Shown one piece after another: positions 29,536 through 38,047 of a stretch of DNA of 64,000 nt (position 1 is the first letter of the stretch; every line of letters starts with the position of its first letter). This stretch comes from an uncultured Paracoccaceae bacterium (GTDB taxonomy: Bacteria > Pseudomonadota > Alphaproteobacteria > Rhodobacterales > Rhodobacteraceae). Under the pieces are notes generated by a model. That model worked only from the letters and a program-made list of their open reading frames with translations, did not search any database and was not told where the DNA came from. The stretch covers positions 124,001 to 188,000 of the forward strand of contig CANMWG010000004.1 of the NCBI GenBank assembly GCA_947501555.1. Reading direction: 5' to 3'. Made by a program: the position numbers and the translations under genes.

Positions 29536-29877
29536 ATGGGTAAAAGAGACGATTTGATTGTAAAGTACGCGGACGACCTCAAAAACAAATGTGGCATGAC
29601 GCCAGACATGGATCTGCTGACAAAAGTTACGATTGGCTGTGGGCCGGCGATCTACAACGCGGATGCGTCTACTGTGGCTGCAAGTCAGCCTGCCGAAATT
29701 GAGACTGTAAAAAACAACTTTCTGATGAAGAAACTTGGCTTGAAAGACAGCCCAGAGCTTGATTCTGCGATTGATTCGGTACTGCAAACGTACGGCCAGT
29801 CCGAGCGCAACAAGTACCGCGCCGTCGTTTACTACATGCTGACAAAGCACTTTGGTAAAGAATCCGTCTACGGCTGA
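29536..29877 (+). CDS. DUF2853 family protein
   Basis: From ATG 29536 (after GGGGACATTCTC) the 113-residue protein MGKRDDLIVKYADDLKNKC matches the DUF2853 family: a small soluble all-helical protein found across alphaproteobacteria. It contains IGCGPAIYNADAS and ends KHFGKESVYG. Function is unknown. It is monocistronic with a strong terminator 28 bases after its stop. Confidence 0.85.
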   Translation: MGKRDDLIVKYADDLKNKCGMTPDMDLLTKVTIGCGPAIYNADASTVAASQPAEIETVKNNFLMKKLGLKDSPELDSAIDSVLQTYGQSERNKYRAVVYYMLTKHFGKESVYG

Positions 29878-29904
29878 TCAAAAGCCTTCTTGCTTACCTT
29901 TATG

Positions 29905-29932
29905 ACGCCCGTCCCACTGACGGGCGTTTTTT
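29905..29932 (+). terminator. Rho-independent terminator
   Basis: A perfect 8-bp stem (ACGCCCGT with ACGGGCGT, loop of seven) ends in six T. It terminates the DUF2853 gene. Confidence 0.92.
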
Positions 29933-30080
29933 GTTCCGAATAGTTAGAATTTTAATTGTTTGAATTCTTCGTTCATTAGGTTTGCGACGACAAAGTTCAT
30001 TTGCTATCCCAAGACGAGGACTAGGATGGTCCGGACCTAGATATTCAGTAGCGTGTGGTGGCTTAGGTACACGCGGGGGT

Positions 30081-30115
30081 GAAAGAGGGTTCGGATAATG
30101 TTCGGGCCCTCTTTC
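30081..30115. terminator. Hairpin between convergent units, possible terminator of the DUF1761 gene
   Basis: GAAAGAGGG and CCCTCTTTC form a perfect 9-bp inverted repeat around 17 bases. It lies six bases past the stop of the leftward DUF1761 gene. No U-tract follows on the minus strand, so termination strength is uncertain. Confidence 0.5.
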
Positions 30116-30120
30116 CATTT

Positions 30121-30513
30121 TCAAAGGAACGGAAGAACCCCTCCAATGATGGTTGCCGCTGCCGTTGCGTAGCCGCCGTCGATGACCGCCAGCTTCCATG
30201 GTCGGTTCGAATACCCTGTATTGATGAAAATCCATGGCGTTATGAAGAAAAGCCCAATGCCAAAGCCAGACTGTAGGCCCTTGCCGAGTGTATCGATCCC
30301 GGAAAGCGCGAAGGTGTGCCGCATCATGCCCGCCACAAGCAGGATACAGATGAATGACACGATGTAGGGGATCGGGCTCTCGTTAACGGGTTTTCCGTCG
30401 GGTCCGACCTCAATCGCGGCTGCGGCCATCCAGGGTTTTGCCAAGACCATGTAGTACCCCGCGCCGAATGCAAATGCCGCTACCGCAGCTACAACAACAG
30501 ATAAAAGTCCCAT
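30121..30513 (-). CDS. DUF1761 family membrane protein
   Basis: The 130-residue protein has four hydrophobic segments (LLSVVVAAVAAFAFGAGYYMV, PYIVSFICILLVAGMM, GFGIGLFFITPWIFINTGY, AVIDGGYATAAATIIGGVL) and matches DUF1761. It is an inner-membrane protein with no known activity. It stands alone, followed by a hairpin. Confidence 0.85.
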   Translation of the reverse strand: MGLLSVVVAAVAAFAFGAGYYMVLAKPWMAAAAIEVGPDGKPVNESPIPYIVSFICILLVAGMMRHTFALSGIDTLGKGLQSGFGIGLFFITPWIFINTGYSNRPWKLAVIDGGYATAAATIIGGVLPFL

Positions 30514-30569
30514 AATTCACTCCCTACAATTTTGATGGGGCGGATTATGGCCTGCCAAATTGTCGCAGG

Positions 30570-30989
30570 CTAGGGCTTTGTGTTGCCCATCTCGCAGACG
30601 ATCTTCCACTCATCGTCGGTTACCGGCTGCACGGACAAGCGCATGCTCTTGACCAGCGACATCTCAGCCAGCCGGGGGTCAGCCTTGATTTGGACAAGGG
30701 TTACAGGTTTGACAAAGGGGCGGACGGCCTTGATATCAACGCAGTCCCAGCGGGCATCATCAGTTGTGCTGTCTTGATGCGCCTCGGCGCAAACCTCAAC
30801 GATGCCAACGATCTCAAGCCCTTGGCGCGAGTGATAGAAAAAGCCTTGATCACCAAGTTTCATGGCCCGCATGTTGTTGCGCGCTTGGTAATTTCGCACG
30901 CCGTCCCATTCCTCGCCGACGTCACCTTTGGCGACCTGTTTGTCCCATCCCCAAACGTCTGGCTCTGATTTGAATAACCAATATGCCAT
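30570..30989 (-). CDS. EVE-domain protein
   Basis: The 139-residue protein from ATG 30987-30989 begins MAYWLFKSEPDVWGWD and contains GVRNYQARNNMRAMKLGD and FFYHS, the PUA-like EVE fold. EVE proteins bind modified nucleotides in DNA or RNA. It is translationally coupled to the YciI-like gene upstream (TAATG junction). Confidence 0.9.
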   Translation of the reverse strand: MAYWLFKSEPDVWGWDKQVAKGDVGEEWDGVRNYQARNNMRAMKLGDQGFFYHSRQGLEIVGIVEVCAEAHQDSTTDDARWDCVDIKAVRPFVKPVTLVQIKADPRLAEMSLVKSMRLSVQPVTDDEWKIVCEMGNTKP

Positions 30990-31261
30990 TAGCCGATCAC
31001 CTTGTTCCAAGCCTGCAGTGTCACCTGGCTGAATAGTCCTGCCTTCGCGTAGGGGTCATTGTCGGCCCAGGCCCGTGCTGCTGCCAGATCGGCCACGTCG
31101 AGCACAATCAGAGATCCACACATTTCCCCGGTATCGTCCAGAACGGGGCCTGCCATCTCAACAACGCCGGTGTCGGCGATATAGGCCAGATGCGCCTCGC
31201 GGTTATCTTTCCGGGTCTGGAGTGCACCGGGTTTGTCTTTAGTCATGAGGGCAAAGCGCAT
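30989..31261 (-). CDS. YciI-like protein
   Basis: The 90-residue protein has a ferredoxin-like YCII domain (FALMTKDKPGALQTRKDNR, then GSLIVLDVADLAAARAWADNDPYAKAG). The His-Asp pair typical of the family may be represented by HLAYI and the DNDPY segment. Enzymatic role unknown. It abuts gpsA upstream and overlaps the EVE gene by one base, forming a tsaD-gpsA-yciI-eve operon. Confidence 0.88.
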   Translation of the reverse strand: MRFALMTKDKPGALQTRKDNREAHLAYIADTGVVEMAGPVLDDTGEMCGSLIVLDVADLAAARAWADNDPYAKAGLFSQVTLQAWNKVIG

Positions 31262-32224
31262 CTATTCTTCCTTTAGTGGGCGTGACAAAAGCGCGTTCAA
31301 CGCCGTTGGCACGTCGGTTTGTCCGTCGGTCAGGTCTGCGACAACCCTGCAGATTGGCATATCAAGATCAAGGTCTAAGGCCAATTGGCGCACGGCCCGC
31401 GCCGTTACAGCCCCTTCAACGGTGGTGTTGGTGTCAAACTGTCCGCCTTGGCCCAAGGCCAGACCGTAACGATAGTTCCGCGACTGTTCGGATGTGCAGG
31501 TCAGCACCAAATCCCCAAATCCAGATAGACCAGAAAGTGTCTCGGCGCGTGCCCCTAGCGCGGCGGCGAGGCGTTGCATTTCGGGGAAACCGCGGGTGAT
31601 CAGTGCGGCGCGCGCGCTTTCACCCAGGTTTGCCCCAATGACGACCCCAGATGCGATGGCCAGCACGTTCTTTAATGCACCCCCCAGTTCCGCCCCAACG
31701 GTATCTGTTGTGCGGTAAAGCCGCATCGTTGTCGTCGAAAGTGCGGTCTGCAAAATCGCCCCAACCGCGTCATCCGGACACGCGATTGTGAGGGCTGTGG
31801 GCAGGCCGCGCGCAATGTCGGCTGCAAAACTAGGACCCGTCAGCATGGCAGGCACTGCGCCAGGAACCTGATCACGGATGGCACTTGCTGGCCCCGTCAT
31901 TCGCGTCAGGTCAATGCCTTTGCAGCAGGCGACAAGATATTTGCCGTCCAAGTCCTGCGCGTGGGTCATCAAAAAGGCGTTCAGCGTTTGCGCAGGGATG
32001 GCAAGAAGAATGATGTCACAGGCAAAAAGCGGCTCTAACGCGCCAGAAAACGCTATATTTTTCGGAAGCGGAACACCGGGTAGTTTGCTGTTCACACGTT
32101 CGCTTTGCATCGCCTCTACCGCTGCAGGGTTCCGCGCCCAAAGCTGGATATCATTGCCATCCAGCGCCAAGGCGACCCCAAGCGCCGTTCCAAATGCACC
32201 GCCGCCCGCGATCCCGATTTTCAT
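31262..32224 (-). CDS. gpsA: Glycerol-3-phosphate dehydrogenase [NAD(P)+]
   Basis: The 320-residue enzyme reduces dihydroxyacetone phosphate for phospholipid synthesis. The Rossmann motif [18 protein letters not shown] opens the protein, and [42 protein letters not shown] and [14 protein letters not shown] are all diagnostic. Overlaps tsaD by four bases. Confidence 0.95.
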   Translation of the reverse strand: MKIGIAGGGAFGTALGVALALDGNDIQLWARNPAAVEAMQSERVNSKLPGVPLPKNIAFSGALEPLFACDIILLAIPAQTLNAFLMTHAQDLDGKYLVACCKGIDLTRMTGPASAIRDQVPGAVPAMLTGPSFAADIARGLPTALTIACPDDAVGAILQTALSTTTMRLYRTTDTVGAELGGALKNVLAIASGVVIGANLGESARAALITRGFPEMQRLAAALGARAETLSGLSGFGDLVLTCTSEQSRNYRYGLALGQGGQFDTNTTVEGAVTARAVRQLALDLDLDMPICRVVADLTDGQTDVPTALNALLSRPLKEE

Positions 32225-33303
32225 GCCTTTGCCCCTTTTTTTCCTGAACCCAGCATAGGGGCTGCGCGCTGATCCAATGGCCAGCGTGGCCGCGCGGACA
32301 ACGTCAGGTCGTCGTATTCATCATGCAACATCCGCTCAACCCCGACATAGGCGATCATGGCAGCGTTGTCGGTACATAGGTTCATGGGGGGCGCGACAAA
32401 TTCAGTGTCTAATCCAGCGCAAAGCTGCATCATACCGGTCCGGATCATCCCATTGGCCGCAACCCCACCTGCGATTGCAAAGACCGGTGTCTTGGGTTGC
32501 ATCGCCAAGTAAATCTGCAAGGCGCGTTTCGTCTTTTCAACCAACACATCAGTGATTGCCCCCTGAAACCCGGCACTTAGGTCTGCCTGATCTTGCGTCG
32601 TCAATCCGCCTTTTTCGGCAACAACACTGTCGCGCGCGCGCAAGATTGCGGTTTTTAGCCCAGAGAACGACATATCACAGCCCGGCTGGTTCAGCAGCGG
32701 ACGGGGCAGGGCAAAGCGTTTGGGGTCACCTGATAAGGCCATGCGTTCAACAGAAGGACCGCCGGGTTGGGGCAGCCCGAGGATACGTGCGCTCTTATCA
32801 AAGGCCTCGCCTGGGGCGTCGTCGATTGTGCCACCTATGCGTCGATATGAGTTGTGACCTTCGACAACCAAGAACTGACAATGGCCGCCAGAAACGAGTA
32901 ACATCAGGTAAGGGTATTCCACTTGGTCAGTGAGGCGGGGTGTCAGCGCATGTCCGGCAAGATGGTTTACGCCAATGAGCGGAAGGCCAGTCGCAGCACA
33001 AAGTCCTTTGGCGCACATAACGCCTGATAAGACCCCACCAATCAAACCTGGTCCTGCAGTCACGGCGATGCCATCGAGATCGCACAGGGTGACCGCAGCT
33101 TCCTGCAAGGCTTGCTCAATACAATGATCCAGCTTTTCAGCATGTGCCCGTGCAGCGATTTCCGGCACGACCCCCCCAAAATCAGCATGCAACGCGGTTT
33201 GCCCATAGACGATTGATGACAAAATGTTCGTATCTTGCACAACGGCTGCGGCAGTGTCGTCACAACTGCTTTCAATCCCGAGAAGTGTCAGAGTTTTGGT
33301 CAT
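32221..33303 (-). CDS. tsaD: tRNA t6A threonylcarbamoyltransferase TsaD
   Basis: The 360-residue enzyme transfers threonylcarbamoyl to A37 of ANN-decoding tRNAs. It starts at ATG 33301-33303 ([20 protein letters not shown]). Metal ligands appear in [10 protein letters not shown], and ASKHA fold motifs in [11 protein letters not shown] and [14 protein letters not shown]. The open frame extends 18 codons further upstream, but that stretch is unlike the family. Divergent from hemD with a 68-base gap. Confidence 0.95.
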   Translation of the reverse strand: MTKTLTLLGIESSCDDTAAAVVQDTNILSSIVYGQTALHADFGGVVPEIAARAHAEKLDHCIEQALQEAAVTLCDLDGIAVTAGPGLIGGVLSGVMCAKGLCAATGLPLIGVNHLAGHALTPRLTDQVEYPYLMLLVSGGHCQFLVVEGHNSYRRIGGTIDDAPGEAFDKSARILGLPQPGGPSVERMALSGDPKRFALPRPLLNQPGCDMSFSGLKTAILRARDSVVAEKGGLTTQDQADLSAGFQGAITDVLVEKTKRALQIYLAMQPKTPVFAIAGGVAANGMIRTGMMQLCAGLDTEFVAPPMNLCTDNAAMIAYVGVERMLHDEYDDLTLSARPRWPLDQRAAPMLGSGKKGAKA

Positions 33304-33371
33304 CTTGCGTCCGGTTGCGTGTTTGTCCACCGCAGGTAACACTGCGTTTGAATGCAAACAATGGTGCGACG

Positions 33372-34085
33372 ATGACCCCAGTTATGATCGTGACACGTCC
33401 TTCAGCCCAAGGGACGGGCTTTGCACAGGCTGTCGTGTCACAATGGTCTGGACCTATACGTGTCCTTCAATCGCCGTTGATCGCTATCAAATCCGTCCCG
33501 GTCTCGGCTGACCTCAGTCAAGTGACCGACCTCATTTTCACTTCGGCTAACGGCGTTGTGGCGGCAAAAGATTTGCCAATCCCACTGGGTTTGCGGGCGT
33601 GGTGCGTTGGGCAAAAGACGGCCGCTTGTGCGCAGGAGGCCGGATTTAAGTCCATCGTTGGTCCGGGGGACGCGGACAGGCTGGCCGAACAAATTATATC
33701 AGGCATACATACCGGGCAATTTGCCCATATCAGAGGTCAACATTCGCGCGGTGCTATCAGTCAACGGCTTAAGGGTGCTGGCACCAGTTGTACGGATGTT
33801 ATCGCTTATGATCAGATGGCTTGTGAATTGAATGCCGCCGCCAAATTGGCTGTGAAGGGCAAAGACCCCGTGCTTTTCCCCCTGTTTTCTCCGCGCACGA
33901 GCACCATATTGTCTAAACAAGGTCCATTTGCTGCGGAAACGCATTTGGTCACGATGAGCGATGCGGTCCGTGAAGAAGTGATGTTTGCAGCGGCAACGAC
34001 AACAATAGCGACGCATCCAACAGAGGCTGCGATGGTCACAGCGACGCTTCAGTCTTTGTGCGGGCTGACACAACGTCGCGGTTAG
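33372..34085 (+). CDS. hemD: Uroporphyrinogen-III synthase
   Basis: From ATG 33372 the 237-residue protein begins [19 protein letters not shown]. It shows the low-conservation HemD pattern: [47 protein letters not shown], and [17 protein letters not shown]. It closes and inverts the D ring of the linear tetrapyrrole. Its neighbours mitofilin-like and hemY downstream are the usual alphaproteobacterial arrangement. Confidence 0.9.
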   Translation: MTPVMIVTRPSAQGTGFAQAVVSQWSGPIRVLQSPLIAIKSVPVSADLSQVTDLIFTSANGVVAAKDLPIPLGLRAWCVGQKTAACAQEAGFKSIVGPGDADRLAEQIISGIHTGQFAHIRGQHSRGAISQRLKGAGTSCTDVIAYDQMACELNAAAKLAVKGKDPVLFPLFSPRTSTILSKQGPFAAETHLVTMSDAVREEVMFAAATTTIATHPTEAAMVTATLQSLCGLTQRRG

Positions 34086-34175
34086 CCGGAGGATCGCTTG
34101 AGGGTTGGTCGTGGCCGCGATAGCATATCCTCACACCTGCAATTTTGCCGGTGGGGGCGTTAAAAGGGTGAAACA

Positions 34176-35351
34176 GTGGCAAAACAGCCAGCCAAGGGGC
34201 GTAAGTCTCCAGCAAAACCAAGAAAAACGACACAAAGTCGTAAAACGACAGCCGAATCGGTAAAGGTTTCGAAACCTCAGGTTGATGTGATTCCCGCAGA
34301 AGTGCACAAAAAACCGACTCTGGTGCTTAAAAATGCCGAGGTTCCTGTGGCGGCTGAAGAAAAGCCCGCCATTGTGGAAACTGAAAAAGTGGCAGCGGCC
34401 ACCGTTCCCGAACCCACACCAGAACCGGCCCAGAGAACGTCGATCTTCGTACCACTCATCCTAGGTGGATTGATTGCAGGTGGCATTGGGTTTGGCATTG
34501 CAAAGATAACCCAGACGCAGATTGATTCAACGATCCCTAATCAAATTGCGCAGCAAGCCAATGCACTTACCGGTCACGAGTCCGAAGTTGCTGATCTTAG
34601 CAGTAACGCGGCTGCGCTGGCGACAGAACTTACAACATTGCGTGCTGGTCTGGCGGATGTTGACGCGCGTGTTACTGCGTTGGAAAACCTTCCTCGGGGT
34701 GAAGGTGTAGGTAGTGTGCCTGCCATTGCGGCATATGAGACGGAACTTGATGCGTTGCGTGCCCAGATCGCCGATTTGACCGGTGTTGCGCAAACGGAGT
34801 TAGAGGCTGCGCGCGCCGAGGCCGCGTCAATCGAAGAAAATGCAACCGCCGCAGCGCGGGCTGCTGCGGGCCGCGCTGCATTGGCACGGTTGCAAACCGG
34901 TATGGAAAACGGTGCACCCTTAGGTGCTGCATTGGCTGATCTCGAAGATGCAATCGGCGGTTCGGCCCCTGATGCATTGCTGGCCGCACAAGATGGCGTG
35001 CCGACATTGGTCAGCCTGCAAGACCAATTTCCCGAATTCGCTCGCGCCGCTTTGGCAACTGCGCGGAGCGAAGGTGTATCTGGCGAAGATACTGGCGGCA
35101 TCGGGGCGTTTTTGCGTAACCAGTTTGATGTCCGGTCCGTGACACCGCAAGAAGGCGCAACAGCTGACGCGATCCTGTCACGCGCGCAAGCAGCGGTCCG
35201 CGCCGGCCGCTTATCCGAGGCGTTGTTAGAGATCAGCGCGTTGCCTGAAGTGGCCCGTGCTGAAATGTCCGAATGGCTGGCACAAGCGGAGCTGCGTGCA
35301 GATGCGATTGCGGCTGTCGATATTCTTTCCACCTCACTGAGTGATAATTGA
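34176..35351 (+). CDS. Mitofilin-like (COG4223) inner-membrane protein
   Basis: The 391-residue protein starts at GTG 34176 with a Lys-rich cytoplasmic head (AKQPAKGRKSPAKPRKTTQ), then one transmembrane helix (IFVPLILGGLIAGGIGFGIA, about residues 90-109) and a long periplasmic coiled coil (ALATELTTLRAGLADVDAR, EAARAEAASIEENATAAAR), ending in a mitofilin-like helical domain. Alphaproteobacterial relatives of mitochondrial Mic60 are typically next to hemY, as here, and shape internal membranes. It overlaps hemY by four bases. Confidence 0.85.
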   Translation: MAKQPAKGRKSPAKPRKTTQSRKTTAESVKVSKPQVDVIPAEVHKKPTLVLKNAEVPVAAEEKPAIVETEKVAAATVPEPTPEPAQRTSIFVPLILGGLIAGGIGFGIAKITQTQIDSTIPNQIAQQANALTGHESEVADLSSNAAALATELTTLRAGLADVDARVTALENLPRGEGVGSVPAIAAYETELDALRAQIADLTGVAQTELEAARAEAASIEENATAAARAAAGRAALARLQTGMENGAPLGAALADLEDAIGGSAPDALLAAQDGVPTLVSLQDQFPEFARAALATARSEGVSGEDTGGIGAFLRNQFDVRSVTPQEGATADAILSRAQAAVRAGRLSEALLEISALPEVARAEMSEWLAQAELRADAIAAVDILSTSLSDN

Positions 35352-36817
35352 AGGCGAAATTTATGCTCTGGTCATTGATTAAAATCCTGGCGTTTGTCGC
35401 AGCCGTTACCGCACTCACTTATGGTGGGACGCAGTTGATGGACGTCGAAGGCGGCGCGACTGTTAGCGTTGTAGGAACCGAATTTACCCTCAGTACGCTT
35501 GAAATGGTGTTTGCCTTTGTCGCGCTTTGTGTTGCCGTTTGGTTGGGATTGAAGCTGCTCGGACTATGTCTCGCTGTTTACAAATTCTCTATTGGAGACG
35601 AAACAGCGATTTCGCGATACCTTGATCGAAACCGCGAACGCAAAGGTTATGAAGCCTTATCCGAAGGCATGATGGCTCTGGCATCAGGCGAAGGCCATTT
35701 GGCGATGACCAAAGCGACGCGGGCGGACAAGTATCTGCAACAGCCCCAATTGACTAATTTGCTGACAGCGCAGGCCGCTGAGATGACTGGCGACCGCCGT
35801 AAGGCTGAAGAAACCTATAAAAAGCTGTTGGCTGATGACAAAACCCGCTTTGTTGGTGTGCGTGGCATCATGAAGCAAAAGCTGTCAGACGGTGATACGG
35901 ATACAGCACTTGCCCTTGCACAAAAGGCTTTCGCGCTCAAACCAAAGCATGAAGAAACCCAAGATGTGTTGTTAAAATTGCAGGCTGAGAAATCCGATTG
36001 GGCCGGTGCGCGTGCAACGCTTGGGGCTAAGTTGAAGTCGGGTGGGCTGCCGCGTGATGTCCACAAACGTCGTGACGCTGTTTTGGCGCTGTCGGAGGCC
36101 CGGGAAATTCTTGATGCGGGCAAGACAATTGAAGCCCGCGAAACAGCCATCGAAGCGAACAGGTTGTCCCCTGATTTGATCCCAGCGGCCGTTATGGCTG
36201 CCCGAGGTTATATTGGCGACGGCAATGCCCGCTATGCGGCACGTGTGTTGACCAAGACCTGGAATGCACAACCGCACCCCGATCTTGCTTCGGCTTTCGC
36301 TGATATTGCACCAGACGAAACGGCCGAAGCACGGTTGAAGCGATTTGGGGCATTGACGAAAGCGACCGCCGACCATCCAGAAACAAGGATGCTTTTGGCT
36401 GAGTTGCAGATCGCCGCAGAGGACTTTCCTGCCGCAAAGCGTGCGCTGGGCGACCTTGTTGAAACTGATCCGACTGCACGTAATCTGACGTTGATGGCGG
36501 CGATTGAACGTGGTGAGGGGGCTGACGACTCTGTTGTGCGTGGGTGGTTGACCCGCGCGCTGACCGCACCACGCGGTCCGCAATGGATGTGCGACAATTG
36601 CCAGCACATTCACAGCGCTTGGTCGGCGACTTGCAGCAACTGCGGATCCTTCGATACGCTTTCATGGAAAACACCGCCTGCAAGCGATGTGGCAATGCCA
36701 GCAGGAACAGAAATGCTGCCTTTGATTGTTGGCCAAGGGTCCGAAACGGCATTGACCGTGACAACGGAAGTCGAAGAAGCCGAGGTGCTTGATCTCGAGA
36801 AAGACAAGCCAAGTTAG
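35348..36817 (+). CDS. hemY: HemY-like TPR membrane protein with C-terminal zinc ribbon
   Basis: The 489-residue protein has two N-terminal membrane helices (LIKILAFVAAVTALTYGG and MVFAFVALCVAVWLGLKLL), the HemY N-terminal domain and TPR-type helical repeats through about residue 395. The C-terminus carries a CxxC-X14-CxxC zinc-ribbon motif (MCDNCQHIH, then ATCSNCGSF) and an acidic tail. It is associated with haem biosynthesis genes but its exact role is unresolved. Coupled to the mitofilin-like gene; last protein gene before the tRNA. Confidence 0.88.
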   Translation: MKAKFMLWSLIKILAFVAAVTALTYGGTQLMDVEGGATVSVVGTEFTLSTLEMVFAFVALCVAVWLGLKLLGLCLAVYKFSIGDETAISRYLDRNRERKGYEALSEGMMALASGEGHLAMTKATRADKYLQQPQLTNLLTAQAAEMTGDRRKAEETYKKLLADDKTRFVGVRGIMKQKLSDGDTDTALALAQKAFALKPKHEETQDVLLKLQAEKSDWAGARATLGAKLKSGGLPRDVHKRRDAVLALSEAREILDAGKTIEARETAIEANRLSPDLIPAAVMAARGYIGDGNARYAARVLTKTWNAQPHPDLASAFADIAPDETAEARLKRFGALTKATADHPETRMLLAELQIAAEDFPAAKRALGDLVETDPTARNLTLMAAIERGEGADDSVVRGWLTRALTAPRGPQWMCDNCQHIHSAWSATCSNCGSFDTLSWKTPPASDVAMPAGTEMLPLIVGQGSETALTVTTEVEEAEVLDLEKDKPS

Positions 36818-36861
36818 GACTTTTCCAAATATTTGCGCAATGATATCAACTGACCCGGGTA

Positions 36862-36937
36862 GCCGCTGTAGCTCAGCTGGTAGAGCACGTCATTCGTAAT
36901 GATGGGGTCGTAGGTTCAAGTCCTATCAGCGGCACCA
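36862..36937 (+). tRNA. tRNA-Thr (anticodon CGU)
   Basis: A full cloverleaf can be folded: acceptor GCCGCTG with CAGCGGC, D arm GCTC-GAGC, anticodon arm CGTCA with TGATG around TTCGTAA (anticodon CGT, reads ACG), T arm GTAGG with CCTAT around TTCAAGT, discriminator A and an encoded CCA. It marks the left edge of the secretion locus. Confidence 0.96.
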
Positions 36938-37383
36938 AAACCGTCATCGCAAACCAAACCCCTTTTATCTGTCCAAGGAAACTAACATGCCATAGCCGTT
37001 GGCCCTAGTGGACGACGGTGGTTGGGGCTAGTGCAGAATGGTTGTTGTAATCAGGGCCAACGGGTAGTTGGACCAAGGGCTCATACTAGCACACAGACTT
37101 GCCAAATTCACCGCTATGGGCCGAACGGATTGTCAGGACTGGGTTCATGATGACGCGTTAAGTTCAATAATAGGGGCGCCAGTTGGGCGTCAGCCTATCT
37201 AATTTTGCCGCAGGAACTTGAAAGAATTACTGAACGAAGGTGCAAAGCCCCTCGTTTCTGTTGCTGGGAGCCATTTTCGCGCCGTCAAAGGTTCAACCCA
37301 CAAACCGGGCGCAGCCATAGATCGGGAAAAATTGCCTGTCCACTGATCGTGGTGGTCCACACCGCGTCAATGTTACCGAAAAT
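36938..37383. other. Gene-free spacer between tRNA-Thr and the secretion locus
   Basis: I see no credible coding frame in these 446 bases on either strand. They contain one perfect 11-bp inverted repeat (36996-37063, listed separately) and otherwise no recognisable element. No copy of the tRNA 3' end (possible attachment repeat) is seen here. Confidence 0.6.
36996..37063. repeat. 68-bp segment bounded by perfect 11-bp inverted repeats
   Basis: CCGTTGGCCCT at 36996-37006 and its exact complement AGGGCCAACGG at 37053-37063 enclose 46 bases. It could be a long-loop hairpin in RNA or a small MITE-like remnant. No direct target repeats are evident. Confidence 0.6.
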
Positions 37384-37584
37384 TTAACCGCGTTGTGTTG
37401 CTGGTTGTTTCGCTGGTTTGGTTTGCTTAGGCAGGTTCGACCAAATTAGCCCGGCCATCATGCCAAAAATTCCAGCAAGCACGTAAGCCAAGATTGCCAT
37501 CAAAAAGCTGGCCCCAGAAAGAAGCGTAACGGCTCCAGCTACTAGGCCGGCCACTATCCCAAATGCGATATATAAAATAAACAT
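37384..37584 (-). CDS. Small two-helix membrane protein, paralog of 56667-56897
   Basis: The 66-residue protein is two hydrophobic helices (FILYIAFGIVAGLVAGAVTLL and MAILAYVLAGIFGMMAGLIW) with a polar tail (SNLPKQTKPAKQPATQRG). By hand alignment about half of its residues (32 of 66, no gaps) are identical to the last 66 residues of the product at 56667-56897, including GMxAGLxWSxLPxQT and the terminal QPxTxRG. I do not recognise the family. The paired occurrence at both sides of the core secretion genes suggests a role in, or linked to, the apparatus. Confidence 0.7.
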   Translation of the reverse strand: MFILYIAFGIVAGLVAGAVTLLSGASFLMAILAYVLAGIFGMMAGLIWSNLPKQTKPAKQPATQRG

Positions 37585-38047
37585 CAGAACTCCTTGATGC
37601 CTGGGCTTCGGGCGTTACGGTCGATCCATTTACCATAAACGAAGCTGCCCAACTTTTTTGTCGAAACTTTGTTCATATTTGGACCAGCTTGCCTGTGAAT
37701 TGTTAACAGAAGACTAACGGTGCTCGTAAGCGTTGATGGGAATCATCAAAACTCGACCTACAGTATAGCAGGCGGGGCGCCGTTTGGAGAAATCCTGCAG
37801 AATTACAGAAATCGAGCGGCTATTTGCTCATTTTTTCGAACAGTAATGGCAAAATTCAATTATTGTTGCGGTTCAGACCTGCCACCTACGTGTAAATCGA
37901 TGGGGTCATCACCCGTAAATTTTTTGGTGCCGACTGTACATTCAAATTTCTGCTCCGCGAAGATATCCATAACACATTGATTATGAATGAAAGTAACTGA
38001 CACGTCGGCAATAACTGCTGATGTTGCGGACTTAATCTCATCAATCC
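37585..38047. other. AT-rich gene-free spacer next to the secretin gene
   Basis: In these 463 bases I find no frame with protein-like character. The longest plus-strand frame (37720-37980) has no ribosome site and random-looking composition. Presumably this is the 3' spacer of the secretin gene and the promoter region of the small membrane protein. Confidence 0.5.

Noticed and set aside
37690..37720. Further operator-like sequence TGTGAATTGTTAACA
   Set aside because: Inner spacing is one base short of TGT-N10-ACA and no promoter with the class II spacing is evident.
37931..37946. TGTACATTC as another TGTAC site
   Set aside because: Only a half-site; the partner arm is missing.
37720..37980. 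86-residue plus-strand frame beside the secretin gene
   Set aside because: No ribosome site, random composition, no similarity to known T3SS proteins.
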